Positions 1 through 9,067 of a stretch of DNA of 64,000 bases are shown here, one piece after another. The notes under the pieces were generated by a model. It had not been told where the DNA came from, made no database searches, and saw only the letters and a program-made list of their open reading frames with translations. This stretch comes from DATCJA01 sp963814955. Its GTDB lineage: Bacteria; Acidobacteriota; Vicinamibacteria; Vicinamibacterales; UBA2999. The stretch's first letter is position 1, and the number at the start of each line of letters is the position of its first letter. The DNA lies in the NCBI GenBank assembly GCA_963814955.1, contig CAWFEX010000008.1, forward strand, positions 744,001-808,000, read 5' to 3'. A program made the translations under genes and the position numbers.

Positions 1-725
1 GCCACGGCACCTCTATCGGTCACGCTGAGACTGTTGAAGGCGTAGCCGGCGACGATCGACGGCGAGAGGGACACACGATCCGAGTCCAGCGTGTAGCTGA
101 GGCCCACCATGATCGGTTTGACGTGAATTCGAGTCATGGCCGCTGGACCACTCGTTGCGAGTTGGACTTCGGCCTGAAACCAGTCGAATCCCACCGCAAC
201 GCCGAGCCCCTCTCCAGACCCGAGCTTGATCACCGGGCTGATGGCCACACGGGTCTCGAGTGCCGGCGATCGAGGATGACTCAGGCCGACCGACACACCC
301 ACCGCGAGCAGATCCGGATCCCCCTCTATCTCGGGGACGTTGTCGGTGGGAGCCGCACGCGAGCGCGCGCGCGCGTCGGGCAATACGGTCGGCGCTTCGA
401 CGCTGACCTGCAAGGCCAGCTCAACGCCCTGCACACCCGGTACCGACCGAGCCACGGCCGCGGCCCGGTCAGCCTCGGTTTGCGTTTGCACGCGGCCCGC
501 CAAGTGTACGATGCCGTACTCGACGCGCACCTCGATAGCGCTCGCGCCCAGTTCCGGATCGTTGACGAGCGCCGTCTTGACACGGGCGGCTGTCTGCGCA
601 TCTTCGATGGCGACGCGATCCACAGCCGCACTGCACCCGCTCACGATCGCACAGATCACGAGGCCCGCTGTACACGCGGTGACAACTCGGCTCAAACAGC
701 AAGTCGATCGGACGGCTCCATGCAT
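1..725 (-). CDS. BON-domain lipoprotein with C-terminal outer-membrane barrel (partial, runs off left edge)
   Basis: From the ATG at 725 the frame stays open to the window edge, about 241 codons. Residues 1-31 are a lipoprotein signal ending in SGC (lipobox Cys31). Residues about 41-103 match a BON domain (AARVKTALVNDP, VRVEYGIVHLAGRV, then VPGV), a domain that associates with membranes or ligands in the cell envelope. An Ala/Arg/Pro linker follows, then alternating strands (VGVSVGLSHP, VAVGFDWFQAEV, VGLSYTLDSDRV) like a small outer-membrane barrel. A stop in frame at 738-740 makes 725 the first ATG; a purine-rich AGGAAGGAG lies rather far upstream, so the start is not certain. The BON-plus-barrel order is unusual; function unknown. 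The 3' end is missing. Confidence 0.7.
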   Translation of the reverse strand, partial: MHGAVRSTCCLSRVVTACTAGLVICAIVSGCSAAVDRVAIEDAQTAARVKTALVNDPELGASAIEVRVEYGIVHLAGRVQTQTEADRAAAVARSVPGVQGVELALQVSVEAPTVLPDARARSRAAPTDNVPEIEGDPDLLAVGVSVGLSHPRSPALETRVAISPVIKLGSGEGLGVAVGFDWFQAEVQLATSGPAAMTRIHVKPIMVGLSYTLDSDRVSLSPSIVAGYAFNSLSVTDRGAV

Positions 726-845
726 GGCGTCTGCGACCTACCATACACGGCTCCTTCCTGCGCGTGTGACCCCTATTGAACAGACGTGCGAGCCGTGCGC
801 TGATACGGTTGCGCTACGTCGTACTGCAGGTGTCCTTTTCATTGA

Positions 846-959
846 AAATCGAGGCCAACCGTTCATGACGGAGGCGCGGGTACGGTCATCGTCCAGGGGC
901 GGGACCGGCTGGACCTGCCGCCCGGCACCGAGCTGACCATCACGTCGGGCACGTTCTAA
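846..959 (+). pseudogene. 3' remnant of a glycine-zipper/secreted protein gene
   Basis: A short open frame without a start codon follows a stop at 843-845 and ends at TAA 957-959. It reads GGAGTVIVQGRDRLDLPPGTELTI near its end when taken in two pieces (GGAGTVIVQG and RDRLDLPPGTELTI). That pattern is typical of the C-terminus of small exported glycine-zipper proteins (valine-rich strand, then LPxGTxL). No upstream part of the gene is visible, so I read it as a leftover. It could be chance; confidence is low. Confidence 0.35.
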
Positions 960-1055
960 GCCAGGGCCCATAAGTCTTTCATCCCGTGGGCGCGTGCCTG
1001 TGCCCGGCCCGTCTGTCGCGGGTGGCGACTGAACACCGCAGAAATGGGAGTTCGC

Positions 1056-1505
1056 ATGGCGAAGCGCGATAACGGAACGAAACGAGCGAAAGGCGGCGCG
1101 ACGACGACCAACGCGCCAGGGGCGACGACGGCCGACGCGATGGAGGAGCGAGTGGTGGCGTTTGCCGAGCAGCTCGGACGGATCGCCGGGACCATTCAAG
1201 CGAAGGCCGAAGGCTGGATGGACCGCGAGACACTGAACAAGCAGATCGCCAGTGTGCGTGACGGCGCGGCGCACCTGCTCGAGCAACTCGCGGGCGGCGC
1301 GACGAAGGCCCCGAAGAAAGCGGCCGTCGCGGCGGCGCGCCAGGGCAACAAAGGGCGTAGCGGCGGCGTGGTCGATGCGCCCGGTAAGAAACATCGTAAG
1401 GCGGCGCCGACTGATCCCGACGCACGCATTGCCGACAGTCAAGCGGACAAAATGCGGATGGCAAAGACGATGGTGAAGACGTACCGGCGGCGCGGGCGCG
1501 GCTAG
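1056..1505 (+). CDS. Small basic Ala/Lys-rich protein, unknown function
   Basis: About 149 residues, strongly basic. The N-terminus is Lys/Thr/Ala-rich (MAKRDNGTKRAKGG). Residues about 25-80 form a predicted amphipathic helix region (EERVVAFAEQLGRIAG, AEGWMDRETLNKQIASVRDG). The C-terminal half is a Lys/Arg/Ala tail with PGKKHRKAAP and a final YRRRGRG. An ATG lies 12 bases upstream at 1044, but GGGAG at 1046-1050 is spaced correctly for the ATG at 1056, so I chose that. The composition resembles histone-H1-like or nucleoid-associated small proteins, but no family motif supports that. It stands alone on its strand. I do not recognise it. Confidence 0.6.
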   Translation: MAKRDNGTKRAKGGATTTNAPGATTADAMEERVVAFAEQLGRIAGTIQAKAEGWMDRETLNKQIASVRDGAAHLLEQLAGGATKAPKKAAVAAARQGNKGRSGGVVDAPGKKHRKAAPTDPDARIADSQADKMRMAKTMVKTYRRRGRG

Positions 1506-1512
1506 CCGTTGA

Positions 1513-1641
1513 TATCCACGCCTGCAGGCGATGCGAGGCCACCTCGCCAGGCTCATACCGGTGCCGGCCGAGTGCGACGAAATCCGCAAACCACGGGATC
1601 CCGATGGCAACCCGATCGAGCTCTTCGAGCCGGCTCGATAA
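1513..1641 (+). pseudogene. 3' remnant of a VOC/glyoxalase-family gene
   Basis: Between a stop at 1510-1512 and TAA at 1639-1641 the frame ends in IRKPRDPDGNPIELFEPAR. The core RDPDGNPIELFEP is the near-universal C-terminal motif of vicinal-oxygen-chelate proteins (glyoxalase, bleomycin-resistance, dioxygenase), and its Glu is normally a metal ligand. No upstream VOC sequence is visible, so only the tail survives. The motif is specific enough to make the family call likely; that it is a dead remnant is inferred from the missing rest. Confidence 0.55.
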
Positions 1642-1787
1642 ACCGACATCAACGGCGCATCACTGAACGCATCATCACAGGGTCGGCCGCCGGGGGATCG
1701 GCAAGCCCGTGCGGCTGGGCTCGAAGGCCCTGACGTCGTGAGCCGATCGGCCGCCGCGTTGCACATTAGTCTGTAGAGGGACTAACT

Positions 1788-2327
1788 GTGCGAGTCATAC
1801 CTGGTCTGTTCGTACTGATGTTATTCGTTGGGCCGAGCGCTGCGCATGCGCAGTCGTTCAGCATCCACGGCTCCGGCGGCCCTACCATCACTGATAGCGG
1901 CTACAGCGTCGCGGCTGGAGTGGGCGTAGCCGCCACGTCACATCTCACATTCGACGTCAACGTCGAGCGCACGCATCTCTCAACTGAGATCACCCGTGAT
2001 GCACCGGGCGTGATCTCCAGCTTCCGCGGTGGAACACTGACGCTCGGCACTGCGCAACTGCGCGTGTCGTTATTCGACAGCAATCGCGTCGGTCCGTATG
2101 GCGTCGTCGGCTTCGCCGCCGGTGTCTCGCGTCCGAACGTCAACGAGATTTTCCCCAACCCGATAACCAACGACGTGCGCGCGATGTTCTTTGGCGGTGG
2201 TCTCCACGCGCCACTCACCGACCGCGTGAGCGCGTTCGCTGATCTGCGGATGATGTTTGGCGCGGAGGGGATCGAAGGCATCGTTGCCGTCGCGCCGCTC
2301 CGCGCGGGTTTGGCGTTACGGTTCTGA
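1788..2327 (+). CDS. Small outer-membrane beta-barrel protein
   Basis: 179 residues starting at GTG 1788, preceded by AGAGGGA. Residues 1-22 are a Sec signal peptide ending AHAQ. The mature part is a run of amphipathic strands (GYSVAAGVGVAATSHLTFDV, RVGPYGVVGFAAGV) ending in AGLALRF. The terminal Phe after an aromatic/hydrophobic strand is the usual BAM-recognised end of an outer-membrane barrel. The size fits an eight-stranded OmpX/OmpW-like barrel. Role unknown. It converges on the TonB receptor gene on the other strand. Confidence 0.75.
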   Translation: MRVIPGLFVLMLFVGPSAAHAQSFSIHGSGGPTITDSGYSVAAGVGVAATSHLTFDVNVERTHLSTEITRDAPGVISSFRGGTLTLGTAQLRVSLFDSNRVGPYGVVGFAAGVSRPNVNEIFPNPITNDVRAMFFGGGLHAPLTDRVSAFADLRMMFGAEGIEGIVAVAPLRAGLALRF

Positions 2328-2359
2328 GGTCGTGACGCCTAACCTCCTCACACAGCTGA

Positions 2360-4781
2360 TCAGAACCGGTAGCGGATGCCGACCGTCGCGACCTGCGTCT
2401 CGAGGAAGTTCTGATACAACGCGGTGAAGCCGCGGCCCTGAATCTCGTGCTGCAGGGCGAAGTCGTTGAAGATGTCGGTGAACGTGAACACCAACTCCGC
2501 CCGCTCGTTCATGAGCGCTTTCTTTGCCGAGAAGTCGACGGACGAACGTGCCCGCTCCCGTCCCTGTGGCACGTTCCGCGATGCGTACCGTAAGTAATTG
2601 GCCTGCAGCTCCACCGATCCCGGGAGCAGGAACCGGTTGTTGATCGTCAGGTCCCACGTGTGGTCAGTGGAGCCCGGCAGCGAGAACGGGCGCCGCGTCG
2701 GGAAAAACAGAATCGTCTCGAGCGCGTCGATGTCGTTGTGGAACCAGTTGGCGCTCCCGGTCGTCCGCCACGCCCGCACGATGTCCTGCGAGACCATGAT
2801 CTGGACCCCGGTCTGCCGGAAGTTGCCCGCGTTCTCAAAGATGCGGTTGACGATGTCGTAGTTCGGGTTCGAGTCGTCTATCGAGAAGATCCGCAGGAAC
2901 GCATCGCTGACGTGGCGACGGTACACGGTGGCGCTCCCTGAACCGGCAGGCCAGGAGCGCGAGACGCCCACTTCGTACACGTTGGTGAACTGCGGCCGCA
3001 GGAACGGGTTTCCAACCTTCAGAATTTCGGGATCGTCATACTTCGGGAAAATCCGGAGTTCCGGTTCGCCGGGACGGTCCACGCGCCGGTTGTAGGCCGC
3101 GGTGACGCGATTGCTTGTGGTCAGGTTCAGCGTCAGCTTCGCGTTCGGGAACACGCCGAAGTAGTCGGTACTGGTCGCTGCCCGGATAGTAGATGTTCTC
3201 CTGCGGGATGTGGTAGGAGACCTGGGTCTCTTCCAGGCGTACGCCGGTTTCAAGCGTGTACCGCGGCGTGATCCGAACCAGGTTCACGTAGCCGGCAAAG
3301 ATGTTCTCGTCCCAGTCGGAGAAGTCGCCGAGCCCCGGGTAGATCACGCTCTGCACACCGCGCCGCACCGTGTAGGTGACCGGAATCCAGCGACGCTGCA
3401 GCTTCGTCCCCAGCTCCAGACGCCCGGTCGGTAGCGGACGCGTGTAATCGATGCTGAGCGGCAGGGTGTTCTCGATGGCGACGATGTGCGTGTCGTCCGT
3501 GCCGAAGCGGATGCGCGACTCCTCGTTCAGGAAGTACGCCTCGTCTTCCTTTCCGCGCGTGAATTGCAGATTGAAGCCCAGTTCGTGGCCCGGCGCGGCA
3601 AATCTGTGCGTGAAGTCAAAGTTGGCGTTGGTGAAACCGGTCCCCTCATCCTCCCGCCAGAACCAGAACCGCTCGCGCTGCCCCGTCTGCTGCAGGATGA
3701 ACGGCACCTGCGCGACGTCGATGTGATGCTCGTAGTTGTGCACACCCGACACGGTGATGGTGTTGGCGGGGCTGATGGCGAAATCCGACCCGAGCCGAAC
3801 GGTGTAGATGTACTGCTCGCGGTTCTCCGGCACCTGCGACTCGATCACGCGCCCATCGTCATAGAAGCGGGTCGTGAACTCGTTGTTCGGCAGATCGTCC
3901 TGCAGCATCAGCTCACCCTGCATGAACGTGCGCGTCCGCGGCGTCCGGTAATTGAGGTTAACGCTTGGCGTGATCTTCTCGTTGTTCATGAAGCTACCCA
4001 GATCGGTCGGCAGGTCGCGGCGCTGCCTCGTGAATTGGCCGACGCCCAGGCTGAACCCGACGTCGCCCGACCATCCGAGTTGCTGTTCCTTCTTGTAGAT
4101 GATGTTGATGATGCCGGCCATGCCTGCTGCGTCGAACCGCGCCGAGGGGTTGTTGATGATTTCGATCGCTTCGACGTTCGCGGCCGACACGGCATCAAGG
4201 CCGCGCTGGCTGCCGAAACCGGTCAGGCTCGACTGCCTCCCGTCGATGAGAATGGCGACCTTGTCGCTGCCCCGCAGCGAGACGTGCCCTTCCTCGTCGA
4301 TGGTGACGCCCGGCAGATTCTTCATCGCGTCGAGGATCGTCCCGGTCGACTGCGACGGACCGTCGTCCATCCTGAAGATCTGTGTATCGATGCCGGCGAG
4401 CCTGATGGTTTCCGCCGTCACCGTCACGTCTTCCTTGTAACCCTCGATCCGCGGCAGCCGGATGTCGCCGAGGTCATAGGTGTTGTTGAGCGGGCTCACC
4501 ACGACATCCGTTTCGGCTTCGAGGAAACCGGGGAACGTCACTCGGAATTTGTAGGTGCCCGGCGTCAGCCCCTGGGCGACGAAGCGGCCGTCTTCACCCG
4601 CGAGTGTACCGGACAGGCTCGTGCCGGTCGCCGCGTTTTCGATGACCACGGTGGCGTAGCCAACGGGCGTCGCGCTCGCCATATCTAGCACGCGGCCGGC
4701 GACCGTCGCGTTGCCCTGAGCAAATGCCTCCGCTGGCAACGATGCGAGTACGAACAGAAGGAAAAAGGCAAGGTAAAACAT
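2360..4781 (-). CDS. TonB-dependent outer-membrane receptor with carboxypeptidase-regulatory domain (frameshifted)
   Basis: About 800 residues if read through one shift. ATG 4781 is preceded by GTGAGGAAT and gives a clean signal peptide (ending AEAFAQ); an in-frame upstream ATG at 4817 would spoil it. Order: signal; carboxypeptidase-regulatory beta-sandwich (VAGRVLDMASATPVGYATV to PGTYKFRVTFPGF); plug (ILDAMKNLPGVTIDEEGHVS, ILIDGR, IEIINNPSARFDAAGMAGII); long barrel ending VATVGIRYRF. It should import a ligand across the outer membrane with TonB/ExbBD energy; the substrate cannot be told. The frame breaks near 3170-3190 (after NIYYPGS) and resumes with TDYFGVFPNAKLTLNL. Because both halves are well conserved, a one-base sequencing indel is as likely as a true mutation. 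Confidence 0.85.
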
Positions 4782-5026
4782 ATTCCTCACGCTACAGGCC
4801 GGCTCCGTTGTGGTCAACTGTCAAACGTTCAGATTACGCGACCGCGAGGCCGAAACGTCGCCCGTAGTCTGCGATTACGTCAAGCACGGACCGCGCGCAT
4901 AATTCCAAATCCTCCCGAGTCGTGACTTCGCTCGGGGATGAGAGTAGGCTTGCGTCACCTTTCCTGAGACCTCCATCGCTGGACGGCCCTCCAGCTCTGC
5001 GCGCCTCATCAAAGCCGAGGACCCTC

Positions 5027-5719
5027 ATGAACCGCCTGTCTATGGTGGTAACGCTTGCGGTGACGCTGGCGGCGTGTGGCGACAGCCACAGGTCGCTGAA
5101 CCCAAGTTCCCCGAGCGTTGCGCTCCCGGATCCCACGTTCACAGTGTCTGGCACGGTCTTCGGACAAGGGGGTGCGCCTCTCGAAGGCGTGAAGGTACAG
5201 GTGGCCGGCCGACAGGGGACCACTGATGGCAACGGCAATTACACCCTTCTGGAAGTGCCCCGGTCGTACGGCGGCACGTTGGCCCTGAAGGCAGGCTACG
5301 CAGCCGCACGAGAAATCCTGACGGTCAATGGCGATACGCGATTCGATATCCAACTTGGGCCGCGCGTCGCGATATACACGCTTTCGGGTGTGGTGTCGGA
5401 GGTGACACCGACCGGACTGATACCGCTGGAAGGTGCGAGCGTCCATGAATACTCCTGCGAGGAACTCTTGCCCGCCCCGCCTTTCTTCCCCGGCAAAGGA
5501 TGCCTCGTTGTGATTTTTCAGACCGCGAGAACTGACAAGCAGGGCCGTTACAGCTTTTCGGGGCTGTATCCCGGCAAGGAAAACTCGATCGGGGTGGGCA
5601 AAGAAGGCTTCGAGGATCCGTTCGGGAGCTCAGATGGGCCAGAGGGCCCAGGCCCAAACAATCAGGCTGTGACGATCGACGGCGACACGCGGCTCGACGT
5701 GCAACTCGTCCGGCGCTGA
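5027..5719 (+). CDS. Lipoprotein with two carboxypeptidase-regulatory-like domains
   Basis: 230 residues. ATG 5027 is preceded by GAGG and gives a lipoprotein signal (TLAVTLAACGD, lipobox Cys). An upstream in-frame ATG at 4922 would add 35 non-signal residues. Two copies of a carboxypeptidase-regulatory/transthyretin-like fold follow: the first about FTVSGTVFGQGGAPLEGVKV to TRFDIQLGP, the second YTLSGVVSEVTPTGLIPLEG to TRLDVQLVRR. The two copies share the ending NGDTRFDIQL / DGDTRLDVQL. Such domains usually serve as adhesive or structural modules at the cell surface. No catalytic residues seen. Confidence 0.75.
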   Translation: MNRLSMVVTLAVTLAACGDSHRSLNPSSPSVALPDPTFTVSGTVFGQGGAPLEGVKVQVAGRQGTTDGNGNYTLLEVPRSYGGTLALKAGYAAAREILTVNGDTRFDIQLGPRVAIYTLSGVVSEVTPTGLIPLEGASVHEYSCEELLPAPPFFPGKGCLVVIFQTARTDKQGRYSFSGLYPGKENSIGVGKEGFEDPFGSSDGPEGPGPNNQAVTIDGDTRLDVQLVRR

Positions 5720-5757
5720 GTGTGCCCGCATATTGTAGCCGAATGAGCCGCGCCCGT

Positions 5758-6135
5758 TCAGTCGAACTCCTTGTCCATGGCCGTGCCGTTGATGTTCGTC
5801 ACGAAGCCGAGCAGGCAGCCTTCCGACCCGTCGCGCAGGCGATGGCAGCGCACGCTCACCTTGTCACCCGGCTTCATGCTGTCGCGTTGCCAGCCACCGC
5901 GCATCAGCGAGGTGACGCTCCCGCCCTCCAGGGCCCACATTTGCGGACGGCCCTGCGCGTCGGCCACGTCCATGTAGATCCAGACATGGGGGTTCGTCCA
6001 CGCCACTTCGGTGAGGGTGCCGGACAGGGTTATGAACTCATTGGTGTTGTAATTCGTGTGTGAATGATGGGCCCACGCCGGAATGGACAGCAGTGCCGCC
6101 GCTGCGGCCGCAAAAGCGATGGATGTGAAGCGCAT
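5758..6135 (-). CDS. DUF6152 family exported protein
   Basis: 125 residues: a Sec signal (to IPAWA) followed at once by HHSH. It then shows the family pattern: ITLSGTLTEVAWTNPHVWIY, a WALEGGS segment, RGGWQRDSMKPGDKVSV, and a closing NINGT. This is the usual layout of DUF6152, small periplasmic proteins with an N-terminal His cluster that may bind metal (my inference). It lies 59 bases downstream of, and in the same direction as, the secreted protein at 6195-7232, so the two probably form an operon. Confidence 0.8.
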   Translation of the reverse strand: MRFTSIAFAAAAAALLSIPAWAHHSHTNYNTNEFITLSGTLTEVAWTNPHVWIYMDVADAQGRPQMWALEGGSVTSLMRGGWQRDSMKPGDKVSVRCHRLRDGSEGCLLGFVTNINGTAMDKEFD

Positions 6136-6194
6136 GGACCAAACCTCCCCAAAAGTTCAGTGCACAGAACAGTTCACCCAGATGTGTCCAGGTC

Positions 6195-7232
6195 CTATTT
6201 CGGCGGCGCGACCTTCTCCGTCTTCCGCGCCGCCAGGTCCGACATGCTGCAGCTCCAGACCCCGGCGGTGGTCTTGTAGCAATGGCCGGAGGCGTTCGCC
6301 TCGAGAAAGGTGACGCAGTTGGCGCCCGGATCGGCGCGGCCCCAAGCCACGTTGCGGCCCTCGCGGTCGCAGTTGTAGCGCAGCAGGCTGCCCCGGATCG
6401 GATACACCGGCTGTCGGGTGTCGATGTCGGGGAAGAAGCTCGCGTCAAACTGTCCGGCGTCGCCGATCTCGCGCACCTGGATATCCTCGATGAGGAAAAG
6501 CGCGCCGTCGGCGATGCCTTCGAGCGTGCACTTGATGTACTGCGCGACCTGAGCTGCCGTCGGCTTGCCTTCGGCCTGATCGGCGGCCGTGCATGTCGCC
6601 GGCTCGCGTGCCCCGTAGGGCCCGCTGACGCTGGCCTGCTGGGTGCGAACGTTCCGGACCCTCTGCCCGGCTGCGTTGGTCACGTAGTCCAGGCGGTTGG
6701 CGTTCTCGTCCATCAAGAAAAAGGATTGCGGGAACTGTATCGCCGGCGCCGCCCCCGCCGGCACATGGCCCTCGAGGATATAAAGGCGCCCGGGCCCGCC
6801 ATGGCCGGTGTCCCTCGGATGCAGGATGACGCCAGCCGCGATGCGGCTCTGGTCGGGATTCAAGAGGTAGATCATGTGGGCCGGAAGGCCCTCGATCTGC
6901 TGCTCTCGGTCGTAGGTGACTTGTGCCGGACGATTGCGGAAGTTTCGCACCGCATGTTCGATGGCGGCGGCCTCGTCTGCCGCGCTGGCATTCATGTAAT
7001 GCACGACCGTGACCGTATAACGCCGCTGCCCTTCGGTCGCGACGAACTGTTTCGCCGGCAGGATTGCGCCCGATGCGGCGCGATAGGTGGTTGACGTGAT
7101 TTGCGGCGCTGACGGCATGCCGACCAGAAAGAACTCGTCTCGGCTGATATACTCGTGCCAGCCCTGCGCTAAGGCGGCGCTTGTGCTCAGCACGGCCACT
7201 GCGACCGCAAGGGTCACCGACTTGACGCGCAT
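6195..7232 (-). CDS. Exported protein of unknown function
   Basis: 345 residues. ATG 7232 sits seven bases after a GGGGAGG-type ribosome site and gives a clear Sec signal (ending AALAQ); the ATG at 7256 would precede the signal with a non-signal stretch. The N-terminal third (YISRDEFFLVGMPSAPQITSTTY) and QRRYTVTVVHYMNASAADEA look like a small alpha/beta domain seen in exported proteins of unknown function. The C-terminal part has several Cys (ATCTAAD, IKCTLEG, RYNCDREGRN, NCVTFLEANASGHCYKT) that may form disulfides. It precedes DUF6152 in a likely operon. No enzyme motif recognised. Confidence 0.65.
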   Translation of the reverse strand: MRVKSVTLAVAVAVLSTSAALAQGWHEYISRDEFFLVGMPSAPQITSTTYRAASGAILPAKQFVATEGQRRYTVTVVHYMNASAADEAAAIEHAVRNFRNRPAQVTYDREQQIEGLPAHMIYLLNPDQSRIAAGVILHPRDTGHGGPGRLYILEGHVPAGAAPAIQFPQSFFLMDENANRLDYVTNAAGQRVRNVRTQQASVSGPYGAREPATCTAADQAEGKPTAAQVAQYIKCTLEGIADGALFLIEDIQVREIGDAGQFDASFFPDIDTRQPVYPIRGSLLRYNCDREGRNVAWGRADPGANCVTFLEANASGHCYKTTAGVWSCSMSDLAARKTEKVAPPK

Positions 7233-7336
7233 GTCGTCCTCCCCGGAAAGCAACAATCTATATCAGTCCCGAGCTGAAGCAAAAACGCTTCGCGTCGACT
7301 TCACCTCACTGGCAACCTGCTGAGGAGGCCCGCTGA

Positions 7337-7519
7337 ATGGGGCGAACCGACTTTCTGCTGGAGTTGATCCGTACGCGGAACGCCGCCGCGATCGCAGCGC
7401 TCGTTGCGCTCGTCATCGTCGGCGGCATTCTGGGGAACCGAAGGTCCACATGGATCGTGGTACTGCTCGGTCTTCTCGCCGTGACGGTCGGCTATATCCT
7501 CAGCGGCCACACCACCTGA
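7337..7519 (+). CDS. Small inner-membrane protein, two helices
   Basis: 60 residues. A strong GAGGAGG at 7322-7328 places the start at ATG 7337. The sequence has two hydrophobic segments, roughly residues 17-34 (AIAALVALVIVGGILG) and 38-55 (TWIVVLLGLLAVTVGYIL), separated by NRRS. The positive loop suggests a hairpin with both ends outside the cytoplasm. It lies 53 bases upstream of the MFS gene in the same direction and may be co-transcribed. Function unknown. Confidence 0.6.
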   Translation: MGRTDFLLELIRTRNAAAIAALVALVIVGGILGNRRSTWIVVLLGLLAVTVGYILSGHTT

Positions 7520-7572
7520 AGGTTGCCGACGCGCATCGAAGGACACGCCGTCATGTTCCCGCGTAACCGCCG

Positions 7573-9024
7573 ATGATCCCCGACACTCCCCGCGGCACCT
7601 GGGTCACCACTGACGTGCCGGGCCGGCTCGACGCGCTCGGCTGGTCGCGCTGGCACCAGCGCCTGATCCTGGCGCTTGGGATTACCTGGATCCTCGACGG
7701 GCTCGAGGCGAGTCTGGTCGCGAACGTCGCGCCTACGCTGCGCCACCCCGATACGCTGGGACTCTCAGCAACCCAGGTCGGGATGGCCAACTCGGTGTAC
7801 CTGGTCGGCCAGGTCGTCGGCGCGTTGGTCTTCGGCCACCTCACGGATCGGCTCGGCCGCAAGCGGCTGTTCCTGGTCACGCTCGCGATCTACCTCGGAG
7901 CGACCGCGCTCAGCGGCCTGGCGCCGGATTACGCAGTGTTCCTTGGCTTCCGGCTCCTGGCCGGGGCCGGCATCGGCGGCGAATACTCCGCGATCAACTC
8001 CGCTATCGACGAGATGGTCCCTGCCCGCGTGCGCGGCGCCATCGCCCTGGCGGTCAACGGCAGTTACTGGGTGGGCGTTGCGCTCGGCGCAGGCGTGACC
8101 CTCATCGTGCTGAACCCCTCGATATTTCCGGTCGCGATCGGCTGGCGCGTGGCGTTCGGATTCGGCGCGCTGCTCGGACTGGCGATCTTGCTGGTCCGGC
8201 GCCACATGCCCGAAAGCCCGCGCTGGCTGCTCATGCACGGCCATGTCCAAGCCGCGATCGCGACGATCGAGCGGATCGAGGCCCAGGTCCGCGGCCCCGG
8301 ATGGAAAGCTGGAACCGAGACGACATCGATCACCGTGGTCACCGTTAAGGTCTCGGGCACGGTTGGACTACGCCATCTCGCGCATACTCTCATTCGGCGC
8401 TACCCCAGACGCACCGTCTATGGCCTGTCGCTGATGCTCGCGCAGGCGTTCCTCTACAACTCGATCTTCTTCAGCTATGGACTGATTCTCGAGAGGTTCC
8501 ACGGCGTGCCGGCCGACCACGTGGGGCTCTATATCGTGCCGTTCGCGATCGGCAATTTCCTCGGCCCGCTGGTGCTCGGCCCCCTCTTCGACCGCTGGGG
8601 GCGACGCGTCATGATCCCGTTGACCTACGCGCTGTCGGGAGTGCTGCTGCTCGCGACCGGCGGGCTGTTTGTCGCAGGCGTGCTGAACGCGCTCACCCAG
8701 ACCCTGGCGTGGATGGTGGTGTTTTTCGTCGCCTCCGCTGCGGCGAGCTCCGCGTATCTGACGGTGAGCGAGTTGTTCCCCGTCGAGCTCCGCGGGATGG
8801 CGATCGCCGTGTTCTACGCGTTTGGCACCCTGGTCGGCGCCGGCGCGCCAATCCTGTTTGGAGCGATCGTGGACGCGGGCGATCCCCGCGGGCTGCTCGC
8901 GGGCTACGCGTTGGCCTCTGCCATGATGATCGCCGCCGCCGGCGTCGGGCGCGTGTTCGGCGTCGACGCCGAGCGCCGCTCTCTGGAGGAGATCACGAGC
9001 GAGACTCCTCCGTCCGGGGTGTGA
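7573..9024 (+). CDS. MFS transporter, metabolite:H+ symporter-like
   Basis: 483 residues with 12 predicted transmembrane helices and a cytoplasmic N-terminus. The loop-2 motif GHLTDRLGRKRLF is the classical MFS motif A; FRLLAGAGIGGEYSAINSAI matches the sugar/MHS branch signature after helix 4; DEMVPARVRG follows; the equivalent second-half loop is PLFDRWGRRVMIP. These place it among proton symporters for organic acids, sugars or aromatic acids; the substrate is not readable. A hairpin just after the stop probably ends transcription. Confidence 0.85.
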   Translation: MIPDTPRGTWVTTDVPGRLDALGWSRWHQRLILALGITWILDGLEASLVANVAPTLRHPDTLGLSATQVGMANSVYLVGQVVGALVFGHLTDRLGRKRLFLVTLAIYLGATALSGLAPDYAVFLGFRLLAGAGIGGEYSAINSAIDEMVPARVRGAIALAVNGSYWVGVALGAGVTLIVLNPSIFPVAIGWRVAFGFGALLGLAILLVRRHMPESPRWLLMHGHVQAAIATIERIEAQVRGPGWKAGTETTSITVVTVKVSGTVGLRHLAHTLIRRYPRRTVYGLSLMLAQAFLYNSIFFSYGLILERFHGVPADHVGLYIVPFAIGNFLGPLVLGPLFDRWGRRVMIPLTYALSGVLLLATGGLFVAGVLNALTQTLAWMVVFFVASAAASSAYLTVSELFPVELRGMAIAVFYAFGTLVGAGAPILFGAIVDAGDPRGLLAGYALASAMMIAAAGVGRVFGVDAERRSLEEITSETPPSGV

Positions 9025-9026
9025 CG

Positions 9027-9055
9027 CGTCTTCTTCCCGTTGCGTCAAGAAGACG
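9027..9055. terminator. Hairpin between convergent genes, possible bidirectional terminator
   Basis: CGTCTTCTT at 9027-9035 pairs perfectly with AAGAAGACG at 9047-9055 across an 11-base loop. It starts 2 bases after the MFS stop and ends 12 bases before the end of the convergent receiver gene. No U-tract follows on either strand, so intrinsic termination is uncertain. Confidence 0.45.
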
Positions 9056-9067
9056 AGGGCAATTCCC

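Noticed and set aside
738..1766. 342-codon open frame on the minus strand
   Set aside because: It is a shadow of the + strand small basic gene and remnants; its composition is Arg/Ala/Pro-rich with no domain, and no ribosome site fits.
3486..4688. 400-codon + strand open frame inside the TonB receptor gene
   Set aside because: Antisense shadow: the minus-strand frame has signal peptide, plug and barrel motifs, whereas this one has none.
4834..5238. Minus-strand frame ending TREDLELCARSVLDVIADYG
   Set aside because: The tail looks protein-like, but the rest overlaps the lipoprotein gene antisense and no family fits; at most a small remnant at 4834-5000.
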